Source: Fen-178 sp963722575 (GTDB lineage Bacteria > Acidobacteriota > Terriglobia > Bryobacterales > Bryobacteraceae). From it: a stretch of DNA of 64,000 nucleotides. Of the stretch, positions 1-7,628 are shown in pieces; the first letter of the stretch is position 1, and every line of letters begins with the position of its first letter. The stretch covers positions 1,364,001-1,428,000 of the forward strand of contig CAVRNR010000022.1 of NCBI GenBank assembly GCA_963722575.1. Direction: 5' to 3'. The notes beneath the pieces were generated by a model that ran no database searches, was not told the origin of the DNA, and was given only the letters and a program-made list of their open reading frames with translations. Both the position numbers and the translations under genes were made by a program.

Positions 1-153
1 TCTATAAGAGCGCGGGAGGAAGCCGAAGCGTTGCGGCAAGCTCCGCCAGTAGCCGCGGTCTTCGAAACCGCGAAACAGGAAATACAATATCAGAACAGGC
101 AGCCCGAACGCCTGTAGGACTCGGTAGAGGAAATAGATGCCCCGTATTTTCAA
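1..153 (-). CDS. waaA: 3-deoxy-D-manno-octulosonic acid (Kdo) transferase, N-terminal part (cut by window start)
   Basis: Read on the minus strand, this stretch is open to the window edge and gives a hydrophobic N-terminal anchor (YFLYRVLQAFGLPVLILYF) followed by a basic region ending RFGFLPRSY. This matches the start of WaaA/KdtA, the inner-membrane enzyme that adds Kdo to lipid A. Only about 50 codons are visible, so the identification rests on the N-terminal pattern. No ATG lies near; a TTG at 153 is the best start I can see, which would overlap the divergent gene beginning at 137 by 17 bases. Presence of WaaA implies a Gram-negative outer membrane. Confidence 0.6.
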   Translation of the reverse strand, partial: MKIRGIYFLYRVLQAFGLPVLILYFLFRGFEDRGYWRSLPQRFGFLPRSYR

Positions 154-733
154 ACGTTTGGCTCTTTTAATGAGTATAGCCGCAGCGTTCGCCGCGGACA
201 AGGATACGGCCGCATTCCGCCCTCCGCCGGCCGCCGGCCTGGAGCATCGCCAGACCAACGCCCAGATCACCATCGGTGTGGACCCCTACGTTTCCCCGGA
301 CAAAGTGAAGACCGCGTTCGGAAAACTGGACCCGTACCAATACGGCATACTGCCGGTCCTGGTGGTGATCCAGAACGATAGCGGCAAAGCCATCCGGCTC
401 GACAAGCTGACGGCCGAATACGTGGGTCCCAACCGCGACCGCGTGGATGCCACGCCCGCCAGGGACGTCCGCTACCTGCGGGGGCCCGAGCGTCCCGGGG
501 TGATCACCGGGCCGGGCGGCAAGCCGAAGATCCTCGCCAAGAAGAACCCGCTGGATGCCTGGGAGATCGAAGGCCGCGCGTTCGCCGCCCAGATGCTGCC
601 GGCGGGCCAGTCGGCCAGTGGATTCTTCTATTTCCGGACCGGCCTGCAGCGCGGCGCCACCATTTATCTGAACGGCCTCACCGAGGCCGCAACCGGCAAG
701 GAACTGTTTTACTTCGAGATCCCGTTGTCGTAA
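137..733 (+). CDS. Exported protein of unknown function (198 aa)
   Basis: The ATG at 137 is preceded by an AGAGGA ribosome site at good spacing. Residues 1-20 form a signal peptide (basic MPRIFKR, hydrophobic LALLMSIAAAFAA). The mature part is soluble, beta-rich in appearance, with motifs such as GVDPYVSPDKVKTAFGKLDP and a C-terminal FYFRTGLQRGATIYL. I do not recognise the family. It is divergent from waaA and its 5' end overlaps the likely waaA start. A periplasmic or envelope location is likely from the leader; nothing in the sequence gives a reaction. Confidence 0.7.
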   Translation: MPRIFKRLALLMSIAAAFAADKDTAAFRPPPAAGLEHRQTNAQITIGVDPYVSPDKVKTAFGKLDPYQYGILPVLVVIQNDSGKAIRLDKLTAEYVGPNRDRVDATPARDVRYLRGPERPGVITGPGGKPKILAKKNPLDAWEIEGRAFAAQMLPAGQSASGFFYFRTGLQRGATIYLNGLTEAATGKELFYFEIPLS

Positions 734-769
734 CCGGCCACCGATTTCCCGTCGGACGCTTCGCCCGGT

Positions 770-797
770 GTAGGGGCCAGACATGCCTGGCCCCTAC
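770..797. terminator. Strong hairpin after the 137-733 gene
   Basis: An 11-base arm (GTAGGGGCCAG, 770-780) is followed by a 6-base loop and its exact complement (787-797). It lies 37 bases after a stop codon, as expected of a terminator, but no T-run follows, so it may instead be a dispersed palindromic repeat or act with Rho. Confidence 0.5.
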
Positions 798-990
798 CAC
801 AATTCCGGTCACAAGCATTTTCGAAAATCTTCAGGCCATTTAAGTGGCTCCCTTGCTATCAGTTAGCATCTTGGGCCCGCGCCGGGCCGGGGTTCCCGCG
901 CGGGTCCGCCAGCTAAACTGTAGTCGGCAGGAGGGTTCCGCTTTCCCCCGCGCCCGTTCCGGCGCGGCCTTGTCTTTTTCCGGAGGGATC

Positions 991-2268
991 ATGACTTTGC
1001 GTTTGTTTTTCGCGGCTGTGTGGCTGGCTTGGTCCGCGCTCGCCGGGCCGCCGCTCACCACCATTCAGGATGTGCTTTACAAAGCCGATGGCACGCGTTT
1101 CAATGGCACCGTGACCATCAGTTGGACCAGCTTTCAAGCCATGGACAATTCCACAATCGCCACCCAAAGCATCACCGTGAAGATTGTGGACGGCAATCTT
1201 CACGTGCAGCTTGTCCCCACCACCACCAGCACCCCGACGACTTACTACTCGGCCAAGTACAACAGCAACGGGCGCATTCAGTTCGAAGAGACGTGGTCGG
1301 TGCCGTCCAGCGCGCAGCCGCTTCGCGTGCAGGACGTTCGGGTGGCGGCGCCGTCCAATGTCGCGGCGGCGGATACCGGCAGCGGGACATCCAGTCCGAC
1401 TCAGGAATCGGACATCGTGGGTCTCATCGCCGACCTGGGCGCGCGGCCGCTCAAGGGACCGGGCTTCGCCGCCGGCCGCACGGCGGTGGTCGATGCGCTG
1501 GGCGCGCTTGAGTCGGCCAGCGGGAATGCCACCGATTGCATGCACGTGGATGGCTCATCGGGACCGTGCGGCGGTTTGCAACCATCCTTTGTGGACGGCG
1601 ACTCCCCCGCCGGCCTCGTGGATGGCTCGAACACCTCGTTCACCCTCTCCGCGGTCCCCGACCCGGCCTCCAGTCTCGCGGTCTACCGCAACGGCGTGCT
1701 GCAGAAAACCGGCCAGGACTACACCCTTACCGGCAGCACGATTCAGTTTGTCGCCGCCGACGCACCGCAGCCGGGCGATACCCTGCTGGCCGGATACCGC
1801 CTCACGGCGACGGATTCGGGCACGCCGCAACTGTACCCCGCTCCCCAGGTGCTGTGCGGCGGGACGGGCGCGGCCACCAGCGGCGTCACCCTCACCAGCA
1901 TCGGAACCTGTGCCATTCCGGCGGGACTGCTGCTGCCCGGCGACCGCGTCGAAATCCGCTTCGATTTCGCCCACCAGGGCACGGTATCGGGCTTCAGCTT
2001 CGAGGTACTTTGGGGCGCCACCACCATCGTGCAGCGCGACGCCGCCGCCTCGGACGCACTCGTCACCGGGCGGGCCAATGCGGCCATTCTGGCGGCAGGC
2101 GCGCAGTTGGACTCTCAATCGTGGGGCACGGTGCTCCCCTTCAGCGCTACGGTGGCCAGCGCCACCGACTCCTACACCAGCGGTCTCACCATCGATTTTC
2201 AAGGAATGCTGGCGCAAACCGGCGACACTCTTACGCTGGCCAACTACACCGTCGTGCGGCTCCCGTGA
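991..2268 (+). CDS. Exported protein with phage-tail-like beta domain
   Basis: The ATG at 991 has a CGGAGGG ribosome site directly upstream and opens a clear signal peptide (MTLRLFFAAVWLAWSALAG). The rest (about 405 residues) is rich in Thr, Ser, Ala and Gly. Around residues 205-275 it has the pattern VDGSNTSFTLS, then VYRNGVLQKTGQDYTLTG and GDTLLAGYRL, which resembles short beta domains in phage tail and adhesion proteins (named here from memory of the motif, not from a search). It probably acts at the cell surface or in the periplasm. No catalytic motif was seen. It is monocistronic; decayed genes lie downstream on the other strand. Confidence 0.65.
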   Translation: MTLRLFFAAVWLAWSALAGPPLTTIQDVLYKADGTRFNGTVTISWTSFQAMDNSTIATQSITVKIVDGNLHVQLVPTTTSTPTTYYSAKYNSNGRIQFEETWSVPSSAQPLRVQDVRVAAPSNVAAADTGSGTSSPTQESDIVGLIADLGARPLKGPGFAAGRTAVVDALGALESASGNATDCMHVDGSSGPCGGLQPSFVDGDSPAGLVDGSNTSFTLSAVPDPASSLAVYRNGVLQKTGQDYTLTGSTIQFVAADAPQPGDTLLAGYRLTATDSGTPQLYPAPQVLCGGTGAATSGVTLTSIGTCAIPAGLLLPGDRVEIRFDFAHQGTVSGFSFEVLWGATTIVQRDAAASDALVTGRANAAILAAGAQLDSQSWGTVLPFSATVASATDSYTSGLTIDFQGMLAQTGDTLTLANYTVVRLP

Positions 2269-2275
2269 CGGCTCC

Positions 2276-2563
2276 TCACTCCGCCCGCAAAGCCATCGGG
2301 TGGTCGATACGCGCGGCCCGCCGCGCCGGAATCGCGGCTGCGAGAAATGCGACCATTCGGACCAGCGCCGTGTCCAACGCAAAGGTGGCGCCATCGTAGA
2401 CCGAGACGCCTTTCACCCGTGGCGCCACAAACCGCGCCAGCAGCGCGCTGATCGAGATGCCCGCCGCCACACCGGCCCCGGCGACAGCCATGGATTTGCC
2501 GAGGATTTGCCGCATCGCCATGGCGGGCTTCGCGCCCATAGCCATTCGAATCCCGATTTCGCA
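2276..2563 (-). pseudogene. C-terminal scrap of an ADOP/FtsX permease
   Basis: The minus strand encodes CEIGIRMAMGAKPAMAMRQ and ends AIPARRAARIDHPMALRAE, the last transmembrane part and C-terminus of an FtsX/MacB-like permease of the ADOP type; compare the intact gene at 14485-16968, which ends in the analogous LRILRLDPAQTLRNE. About 95 codons survive of roughly 800. The fragment is joined abruptly, with a frame change, to an nrdJ scrap just upstream, so it cannot be expressed as a permease. Confidence 0.75.
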
Positions 2564-2594
2564 CGTACGCCGCGGCGAGCTTCCTATCGCTCAT

Positions 2595-2721
2595 GCCCGA
2601 CCCCGAACTGAGCGGCTGCACCTTCTTCGAGTTGTCGTGGCAAACGGCGGCCGCCTTCAGCCCCGGCTTCCCGCTTTCGGTGTACGTGTTCACGATATCT
2701 TCTACCGTGGACTCCTCGGCC
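2595..2721 (-). pseudogene. Fragment of a second nrdJ-like sequence (internal part)
   Basis: The minus strand reads EESTVEDIVNTYTESGKPG and DNSKKVQPLSSGSG, nearly the same as residues in the intact class II ribonucleotide reductase at 10797-13625. At DNA level 2595-2721 aligns without gaps to 11406-11532 with about 16 differences by my hand count. Codons have drifted and the reading frame runs into unrelated sequence on both sides. It is a truncated, diverged copy, not a functional gene. Confidence 0.8.
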
Positions 2722-2729
2722 TCGTCTAG

Positions 2730-2852
2730 AATCGCGAGTGGATCGCCTTCTACGGCACGCAGTACGCCCTCGAGAGGGCCAGGTGGAACGTGCTCAGGCT
2801 GACGGGCGAAGTGGCGGCGGCGGTGGAAGCGCTGTCGAATGCGGCGCGGTGA
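2730..2852 (+). pseudogene. C-terminal scrap of a TolC-like outer-membrane efflux protein
   Basis: Plus-strand reading from 2730 gives NREWIAFYGTQYALERARWN followed by VLRLTGEVAAAVEAL and a TGA at 2850-2852. The pattern ALERARxNxLRLTGE is typical of the last helix of TolC/OMF proteins. A TAG lies directly upstream in frame and the flanking DNA is nrdJ-like on the other strand, so this is a remnant of about 40 codons. Confidence 0.55.
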
Positions 2853-3150
2853 GACGGCTGTCGCGATATGCGCATCCCTGCTGGCGCCCGGCTTTGCCTT
2901 CGAGGTCGCCATATGCCCTGGTGTTTTGAACTATAATAAACGCGATGGTTTCCAGCTCCACGCCACGGGTGAAGCGAGGTGGCGCGGACCCGAAGAACGG
3001 GTCTGACGGCATAAGGAAGCCGGCTCCTCCTCCCGTCGAGAGTCTCTTGTCTTTCTTCCGCAAGGAGTCTACTCTCGGCGTCTCGATGAACCGGCGACCT
3101 GGACCTGCAGAACGGATGCACTATAAATGAGTACAAGAAAGGGGCCCGAT
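2853..3150. other. Intergenic stretch before the superoxide reductase gene
   Basis: No convincing gene. A TATAAT hexamer is present at 2932-2937 but I see no matching -35 box at 16-18 bases. A 61-codon plus-strand frame starting at 2945 has no ribosome site and no recognisable family, and I do not count it as a gene. Confidence 0.4.
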
Positions 3151-3552
3151 ATGAAACGCAGAGATCTAATCGTTACCGCCCTCACGGGTACGGCAGCAAT
3201 CGCCACACTATCTCGTCCGGCCGAGGCAGCGGCGCCCGCTGCTTGGACCAACGTGTTATTTACCCAGGACAACCCCGGCCACTGGAAGGGTAAGGAAGCG
3301 CTGCACGTACCGGTTGTCGAGGTCAGTGGCGGCAAAATCACCGTCCGTACTCCTCATCCTATGAGCGAGCCGCATTACATTGTCAGCCACTCCGTGGCGC
3401 TCGACAATGGCACCTTTGTCGATCGAAAGACTTTCACTTGGAAGGACCAGCCGGTATCCGAGCATACCCTGCCCGCTGGATATAAGGGCGGTGTCATAGT
3501 CGCCAGCACATGCAACTTGCATGACATATGGATTAAGAACGTAACGGTTTAA
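3151..3552 (+). CDS. Superoxide reductase-like protein (desulfoferrodoxin family), exported
   Basis: This 133-residue protein has a twin-arginine-like leader (MKRRDLIVTALTG...AEA), then a class II superoxide reductase core: HVP at 52-54, PHPMSEPHYI at 68-77 and CNLH at 121-124. His52, His69, His75 and His124 plus Cys121 are the expected ligands of the square-pyramidal iron centre II that reduces superoxide to peroxide. The N-terminal desulforedoxin Cys cluster is absent. In known enzymes a Lys sits just before the first ligand His; here that position is Leu, so efficiency is uncertain. ATG 3151 is chosen because AAAGGGG lies upstream; an in-frame ATG at 3127 has none. The gene stands alone, next to decayed DNA. 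A periplasmic detoxifying role is inferred. Confidence 0.85.
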   Translation: MKRRDLIVTALTGTAAIATLSRPAEAAAPAAWTNVLFTQDNPGHWKGKEALHVPVVEVSGGKITVRTPHPMSEPHYIVSHSVALDNGTFVDRKTFTWKDQPVSEHTLPAGYKGGVIVASTCNLHDIWIKNVTV

Positions 3553-3678
3553 TCCTGGTTCCCCGCGCCAGGCGGCGAGTCGGCCGATGACGCGGCGAGC
3601 GGCGGTAGCCGCGGATTCTTTCGTCGATGTAGGTTGAACTCGCCCACAGGCAGCGGGACGCCGCAATCGATCCCTAAG

Positions 3679-3727
3679 CTGCACCCGCTGGTTCTCCCGC
3701 GGTTGCCGCACTTGTGGCAGCACCGTT
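3679..3727 (-). pseudogene. Fragment of nrdJ 3' end (Cys-rich tail)
   Basis: The DNA aligns with 10801-10850, the last codons of the intact nrdJ that encode the CYKCGNCGG...SGCS tail, with one base missing and several substitutions. Translated on the minus strand it gives CCHKCGN and TSGCS. It lies just beyond the 3' end of the PIN gene. It is a second separate scrap of the same parental gene. Confidence 0.6.
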
Positions 3728-4151
3728 AGGGCCGGCTCGCCGGAAGCACGCGGAACCTGCGGCGGCCTTCTATTCGATACGTGTCGAAGCCCGCATGATC
3801 CACGGTGAAGATGGTGGACAAACGCTCACGCTTCGCGAGATACACGAGAGTAGCATCCGCGAAATCCATAGGGCGATCCGAATAGCGCGACATCAGCGCT
3901 TGTACCTGCGGGAGTTCCGAATCCTCGATCGCCGCCAGCACGATGGCGCCAGAGCGCACGAACCGCCAGGCGGCCTCCATCTCATGACGGCTGTCGCCAA
4001 CCAGGTGGAACAGCTCCGTCAGCACCGCTTCCGAGGTTACTAGAGGCAGCCGGAGTCGCTCGAGCGCATCCACCGAGATCCGGTGCCAGCGATCCGTTCT
4101 GTCCAGCAGCGCCAGCATAGCGCCTGTATCGATCAGAGCGTCAGCGGCCAT
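3726..4151 (-). CDS. PIN-domain ribonuclease toxin (VapC-like)
   Basis: The 141-residue product starts MAADALIDTGAMLALLD, with the first PIN acidic residue at D8. It continues with TSEAVLTELFHLV (second acidic residue, E), MDFADATLVYLA and FTVDHAGFD, the remaining acidic residues of the Mg-dependent nuclease centre. VapC-type toxins cleave tRNA or rRNA. The ATG at 4151 overlaps the end of the upstream antitoxin gene by 11 bases, typical of translational coupling; a longer open frame to 4295 is just antitoxin DNA in another frame. Operator control is described at 4421-4441. Confidence 0.85.
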   Translation of the reverse strand: MAADALIDTGAMLALLDRTDRWHRISVDALERLRLPLVTSEAVLTELFHLVGDSRHEMEAAWRFVRSGAIVLAAIEDSELPQVQALMSRYSDRPMDFADATLVYLAKRERLSTIFTVDHAGFDTYRIEGRRRFRVLPASRP

Positions 4152-4422
4152 AGTGCCGCCGCAGACGCTGGCGCACAGCTTGCCGTGCATTCTCCGCCCG
4201 ATGAGCATTGCCGCTCGCGAAGGCCCCAAAGCACTTGGCTGCGGCCTTCTGAAGGCGAGCTTGCTCTTCATCGCCCCCGATTTCCGCGCCGCCATTGTTT
4301 AGCCAGTCGCGAGCGGCCAGGTCGAGAACCGCGGAAACCGATATCCTCCGCCGGCGCGCTTCGCGCTCCAACCCAGTCTTGAGATCGGTCGAAACGCGCC
4401 AACTATAGACTTCGCTCTTCAT
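4141..4422 (-). CDS. Ribbon-helix-helix-like antitoxin (partner of the PIN toxin)
   Basis: This 93-residue protein begins MKSEVYSWRVSTDLKTGLE and continues REARRRRISVSAVLDLAA, which fits a ribbon-helix-helix DNA-binding N-terminus. The C-terminal half is polar and Ala/Arg-rich, as expected for a toxin-wrapping tail. Its stop overlaps the toxin start, so the two form a bicistronic toxin-antitoxin operon. The start codon sits at the edge of a perfect palindrome (4421-4441), which suggests autorepression. No Shine-Dalgarno sequence precedes the ATG, so the transcript may be leaderless. Confidence 0.75.
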   Translation of the reverse strand: MKSEVYSWRVSTDLKTGLEREARRRRISVSAVLDLAARDWLNNGGAEIGGDEEQARLQKAAAKCFGAFASGNAHRAENARQAVRQRLRRHYGR

Positions 4423-4441
4423 GCACTACATTGTAGTGCAT
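4421..4441 (-). promoter_or_regulatory. Palindromic operator over the antitoxin start, with embedded -10 box
   Basis: ATGCACTACA and its exact reverse complement flank a single central base. On the minus strand the centre reads TACAAT, a good -10 hexamer placed 7 bases before the antitoxin ATG. RNA start and start codon would nearly coincide. Binding of the antitoxin here would block the promoter directly. No clear -35 box was found. Confidence 0.65.
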
Positions 4442-4469
4442 TCCGCGCTTCGCTTTCCACCGCCAAAGC

Positions 4470-5210
4470 CTACAGCTTTACTTTGAGGATCGAGATGGGG
4501 CGCAGTTTCGCGCGATCGGCAATCCCCTTGGCGCCGTAGTTGTGGAGCTGGCTGTTGGCGACGAAGTAGAACGTGCCGCCGGCGACGGCGCCAGTGGTCG
4601 GGATGTCGAACAACGGGTTACCGCGCTCCAGCACCTCGGCCTTCAAGATGCCATCGAGCGCGGGATTCAGGAAGAAACGCGCGACGCGGTGGGCAATACA
4701 ACCGTTCTGAACCGCGATCAGGCTGTTGTGATGGAAATACAGCCCGTCGATGGAGGCCAGGCTGACGCTGGCGGGATGCGCGAGCCCGCGTACGGATCCC
4801 GATTCGAGATCGATGACCGTCACACCGTCGGGGAACGTCGAGATGAACAGCCGCTTCTGGTCGCTGGAGAGCGCGATTCCGTTCGCGTCGCGCAGCTTGA
4901 GGCCCGGCCGCCATTCCTCCAGCTTGTCGGTCTTCGCCGAAATCCAGTAGAGAGCCTGCGCCCGCGTGGCCGTCGCGAATAGGTCGCCTTTCGCGGTCAC
5001 CTCCAGGTCGTTGAACAGCAGGTCCGCGGGTAGCACGTACTTCTTAATCAGGCGGCCGGTGGCCAGGTCGTAATGGAACACGCCCGAGCCTTCGGTGTTG
5101 CTGAGGCTGTTCGCCCAAAGCGTGTTGGTGCGCGGGTCCACCTTCATCCCCAGCACGCTGCCGATGCCGTCCTGCCCCGCGGCGATGAAATCGCGAACCG
5201 CGCCGCCGGG
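4470..5210 (-). pseudogene. 3' part of a beta-propeller (SMP-30/gluconolactonase-like) gene split by an IS
   Basis: From the target-site duplication (5203-5210) downward the minus strand encodes GAVRDFIAAGQDGIGSVLGM and then repeated propeller blades (ANSLSNTEGSGVFHYD, FNDLEVTAKGDLFATAT, RDANGIALSSDQKRLFIST, IDGLYFHHNSLIAVQNG). These resemble SMP-30/gluconolactonase-type six-bladed propellers. The 5' half is at 8429-8853. Joining the halves after removal of 5211-8428 and one 8-base repeat gives 1158 bases, 386 codons including the stop, in frame. The disruption therefore looks recent. The open frame continues into the IS to about 5396, but that part is not native. Confidence 0.85.
5203..5210. 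repeat. Target-site duplication of the IS1-family element, copy 1
   Basis: CCGCCGGG here is repeated exactly at 8429-8436 on the other side of the element. Eight bases is within the range known for IS1-family insertions. Confidence 0.9.
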
Positions 5211-5247
5211 GGTAGTGTCCCAAAAGTGGGTTGATTGCAAATTGCAA

Positions 5248-5475
5248 TTATTCTTTTTTGCCGGATGCCAAACGGTATCCGAAAAACAGGATGTTGCCGA
5301 TCCATACCAGGAGAGCAATACCCTGCCATTCGGACAGCCACCCGCCGTATCCCCTGGCGGGGAAAATATAGAGCGGAAGACCGATGAACAATACAAAGTG
5401 GACTATCCCTCCCAAGCAGCCTTCTCCGGGATCACCGGAGGTTTGGGGTTCCGTGAATCGGTTGTTGAGGTCCAC
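5248..5475 (-). CDS. Small membrane protein carried by the IS (75 aa)
   Basis: A GTG start at 5475 lies one base after the stop of the HEPN-motif gene, so the two are probably translationally coupled. Residues about 22-40 (GGIVHFVLFIGLPLYIF) and 52-68 (GIALLVWIGNILFFGYRLA) are two likely membrane helices; the tail ends GKKE. The stop is TAA (ochre). I do not recognise the family. Its position next to a HEPN-type protein invites the idea of a membrane partner or immunity role, but the sequence does not show this. Confidence 0.6.
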   Translation of the reverse strand: MDLNNRFTEPQTSGDPGEGCLGGIVHFVLFIGLPLYIFPARGYGGWLSEWQGIALLVWIGNILFFGYRLASGKKE

Positions 5476-5476
5476 G

Positions 5477-6499
5477 CTATTCCGTTAGCCGGGTTGCCAG
5501 ATGCACCATGAACGCCTGAACAGCGTTAAAAATGTGTTCCGCCTCTTGTTCCGAGAATGAGCGTTCAATGTGCATAGTTGGGTTACGCCATACGTTCTTG
5601 AACGAACGCAGGTAGGCAACAGCTTCCCTAAAGAATGGGTCCGACTGTTCACCCTGTTTCTCGATGTCCCTGAAACAGCGGCCCCAGTCAGTCGTGTACC
5701 CGACGCCTAGCTCTCTGGCTGTCACCTTTAACGCCGCCTCCATGACACGTGCGAGGTGGAATACGCAGGCCGTAGGGCGATCAAAAGCGAAACAGTTTCC
5801 CGCTTCTCTCAGTTCGTTTGTTATTGATGGAAATGATTTGATTGCCGGGCGCAGGAGGGTTAGCTTATCTGCCAAGCCATCGTTTTCATCTAGGAAAGCA
5901 ATACCCTCGTCGCTGTAGTAGTTGGCCCGTTCCGGCGGAACAAAAAAGAACCTCCGCGTCTCCAACTCCGCGCGTAACGCGCGTTCCAAACACTGGATAT
6001 CATCACCAACTTGGCGGTACGAAGGGGGGAGGCACTGCCGGTAATTCTGGAAAGCCTTATCTGCGATGTTTACGGAGACGGCAAGTTTAAGCTCGCGGCC
6101 TCTCCCCAGAATATCGGCAAGTGCTCTTGTGACTCTGGTGAGCACTGATTCCGGCACATTTTCTTCGAGTGCCACGTCCACCCCGAAGGTGTCTTTGATC
6201 GATTGGATCGCTGATCCGATAGCGATGTATTCGAGAGCGTAGACTTCGAGCATTTGGAGCAAGTTTAGCAACTGGCCGCAGGCAAGGCCATGGGGTAGCC
6301 AACCTTCCTGTTTGAACGGCAGACGCGGTTCCTGCCGCTTCTGAACGCTTGCACGTCCTTTGTCGGCCCCCTGATTGGCCCAATTTCCGCTCATGTGTTC
6401 GTTTACGGTGGCGATATTTCCCAAGAAAGTAGAGACCCATTCACCCAGTTCTTGCGCTTCACGCAGCCGGATTTCTATGGGCCGGGTGTCGTTCTGCAT
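5477..6499 (-). CDS. Protein with C-terminal HEPN RNase motif, IS passenger (340 aa)
   Basis: The start at 6499 has a strong AAGGAG site. The last 90 residues are helical and contain FAFDRPTACVFHLARVMEAA, then FKNVWRNPTMH with R305-x4-H310, the Rx4-6H signature of HEPN ribonucleases, followed by FSEQEAEHIFNAVQAFM. The N-terminal 200 residues are also helical (LEVYALEYIAIGSAIQSI; LKLAVSVNIADKAFQNY) with no motif I know. HEPN proteins commonly cleave RNA, including tRNA, in toxin-antitoxin and defence systems. A role as an RNA-cleaving passenger is inferred from the motif only; a structural, non-catalytic HEPN-like fold is possible. Confidence 0.7.
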   Translation of the reverse strand: MQNDTRPIEIRLREAQELGEWVSTFLGNIATVNEHMSGNWANQGADKGRASVQKRQEPRLPFKQEGWLPHGLACGQLLNLLQMLEVYALEYIAIGSAIQSIKDTFGVDVALEENVPESVLTRVTRALADILGRGRELKLAVSVNIADKAFQNYRQCLPPSYRQVGDDIQCLERALRAELETRRFFFVPPERANYYSDEGIAFLDENDGLADKLTLLRPAIKSFPSITNELREAGNCFAFDRPTACVFHLARVMEAALKVTARELGVGYTTDWGRCFRDIEKQGEQSDPFFREAVAYLRSFKNVWRNPTMHIERSFSEQEAEHIFNAVQAFMVHLATRLTE

Positions 6500-6559
6500 A
6501 GTTGTTCTCCTTGATTGAATTTGAAGTTTTGCGATCCCGAGTTCTTTGGTGGAGCTGCT

Positions 6560-7501
6560 CTATCCCGAGAGCAACTCCGACAGTTCCCAAACGTGATCGG
6601 TGATCCCCGCTGCCATAGCGGGGGTAATCCGTAGGCTCTGATGAATTCTGCAAAAGTTGTACCACGCGAAGTGCAAGCACAGCGCCGCCCAGAGGTTCTC
6701 CCACTTCTTGCTGAAGGCGTTCGTCAACCGCGTTAATCGCCGGATCTGCATTCGCATGGTGAGGTTCTGGCGTTCAATGTGGGACGTACAGATGCGTTTT
6801 CGGTCGGGATCGCCCATGATCGTTTTCGGGTATGCATCCACCACGTCTGGTGGCGAGTACCGGGCTTCACCTTCGCGCGCAGCGGCATAGACCTTGATGA
6901 GTTGCGCGAAGTCGCAGCGATCTGAAAGCGTGGTGGTGATCGCCGAGACGTAAGGCTGAAAGCCGTCCGTGGTGACCTGGAACCGCCCTGGCGCGGTCGC
7001 ACCGCGCACCCCTTCGATGAAAATATCCGTGGTGGCCTGATCCCGCCGCCCTAGGGCGAAATTCAGGACGAGCTTGGAATTGCGCTCAATGCCCACGAAC
7101 GTGTAGGCGTCCCCGATGCTGTTGTTGTGGGCTTCCATCGGCAGCTTGTGGGCTTCTTTCTTGAACACGTATCCCCAGATTTCATCGCACTGCACGTCCT
7201 CTACAGGAACGTTCACTACGAGCTTGCCGAACACGACGGCGCACTTCTCGCCAGCCATGACCAGCAGGCGCATGATGGTGTCCCGGTGAAGGTCCGTAAT
7301 CCGCTCGACGGAACGAATAGAGTTTCCTTCCAGCAGCATCCGAAGGGCAAGCAAGCCATTCGCGTCTTTGGTGTACATGTTGTCAAAGAGCCGTTCGTGC
7401 GGTTCCGTGTAGAGTTTTCGGCACTGGTGACACTGGAAGCGCTGTAGGCCCCTGCGTACTCCGTACTTGCGGCATTCAGACCGGCAATTGTGGCAGGTCA
7501 T
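6560..7501 (-). CDS. IS1-family transposase (single frame, 313 aa)
   Basis: ATG 7501 opens MTCHNCRSECRKYGVRRGLQ, then FQCHQCRKLY: two CxxC pairs forming the IS1-type zinc-finger head. A helix-turn-helix follows (EGNSIRSVERITDLHRDTI). The catalytic triad is visible as VQCDEIWGYV (D), VTTDGFQPY (D) and SHIERQNLTMRM (E), matching the DEQWGYV, MTDG and RIERHNLN blocks of IS1 InsB. Unlike E. coli IS1 no programmed frameshift is needed. The frame is intact, so the element may be active. The open frame extends upstream to 7573 (TTG), without a family match there. Confidence 0.93.
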   Translation of the reverse strand: MTCHNCRSECRKYGVRRGLQRFQCHQCRKLYTEPHERLFDNMYTKDANGLLALRMLLEGNSIRSVERITDLHRDTIMRLLVMAGEKCAVVFGKLVVNVPVEDVQCDEIWGYVFKKEAHKLPMEAHNNSIGDAYTFVGIERNSKLVLNFALGRRDQATTDIFIEGVRGATAPGRFQVTTDGFQPYVSAITTTLSDRCDFAQLIKVYAAAREGEARYSPPDVVDAYPKTIMGDPDRKRICTSHIERQNLTMRMQIRRLTRLTNAFSKKWENLWAALCLHFAWYNFCRIHQSLRITPAMAAGITDHVWELSELLSG

Positions 7502-7628
7502 TTTAGCCCTTGCCTTTCTCCGGGCTTTGAGCCAAAATGACAGTGGGTCTAAGCAACCCTGCCTTTGGCGCAAGCCCGAGGTTAAGCCCCACGCGCAGTT
7601 AGCGCTGTACGTGGGGCGAATTGAAGTA

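Noticed and set aside
770..797. Small regulatory RNA or attenuator
   Set aside because: The hairpin follows a stop codon and no promoter or leader peptide is visible, so terminator or repeat is simpler.
2945..3130. Possible 61-residue gene before the superoxide reductase
   Set aside because: No ribosome site, no conserved motif and an unbalanced composition; a nearby TATAAT has no -35 partner.
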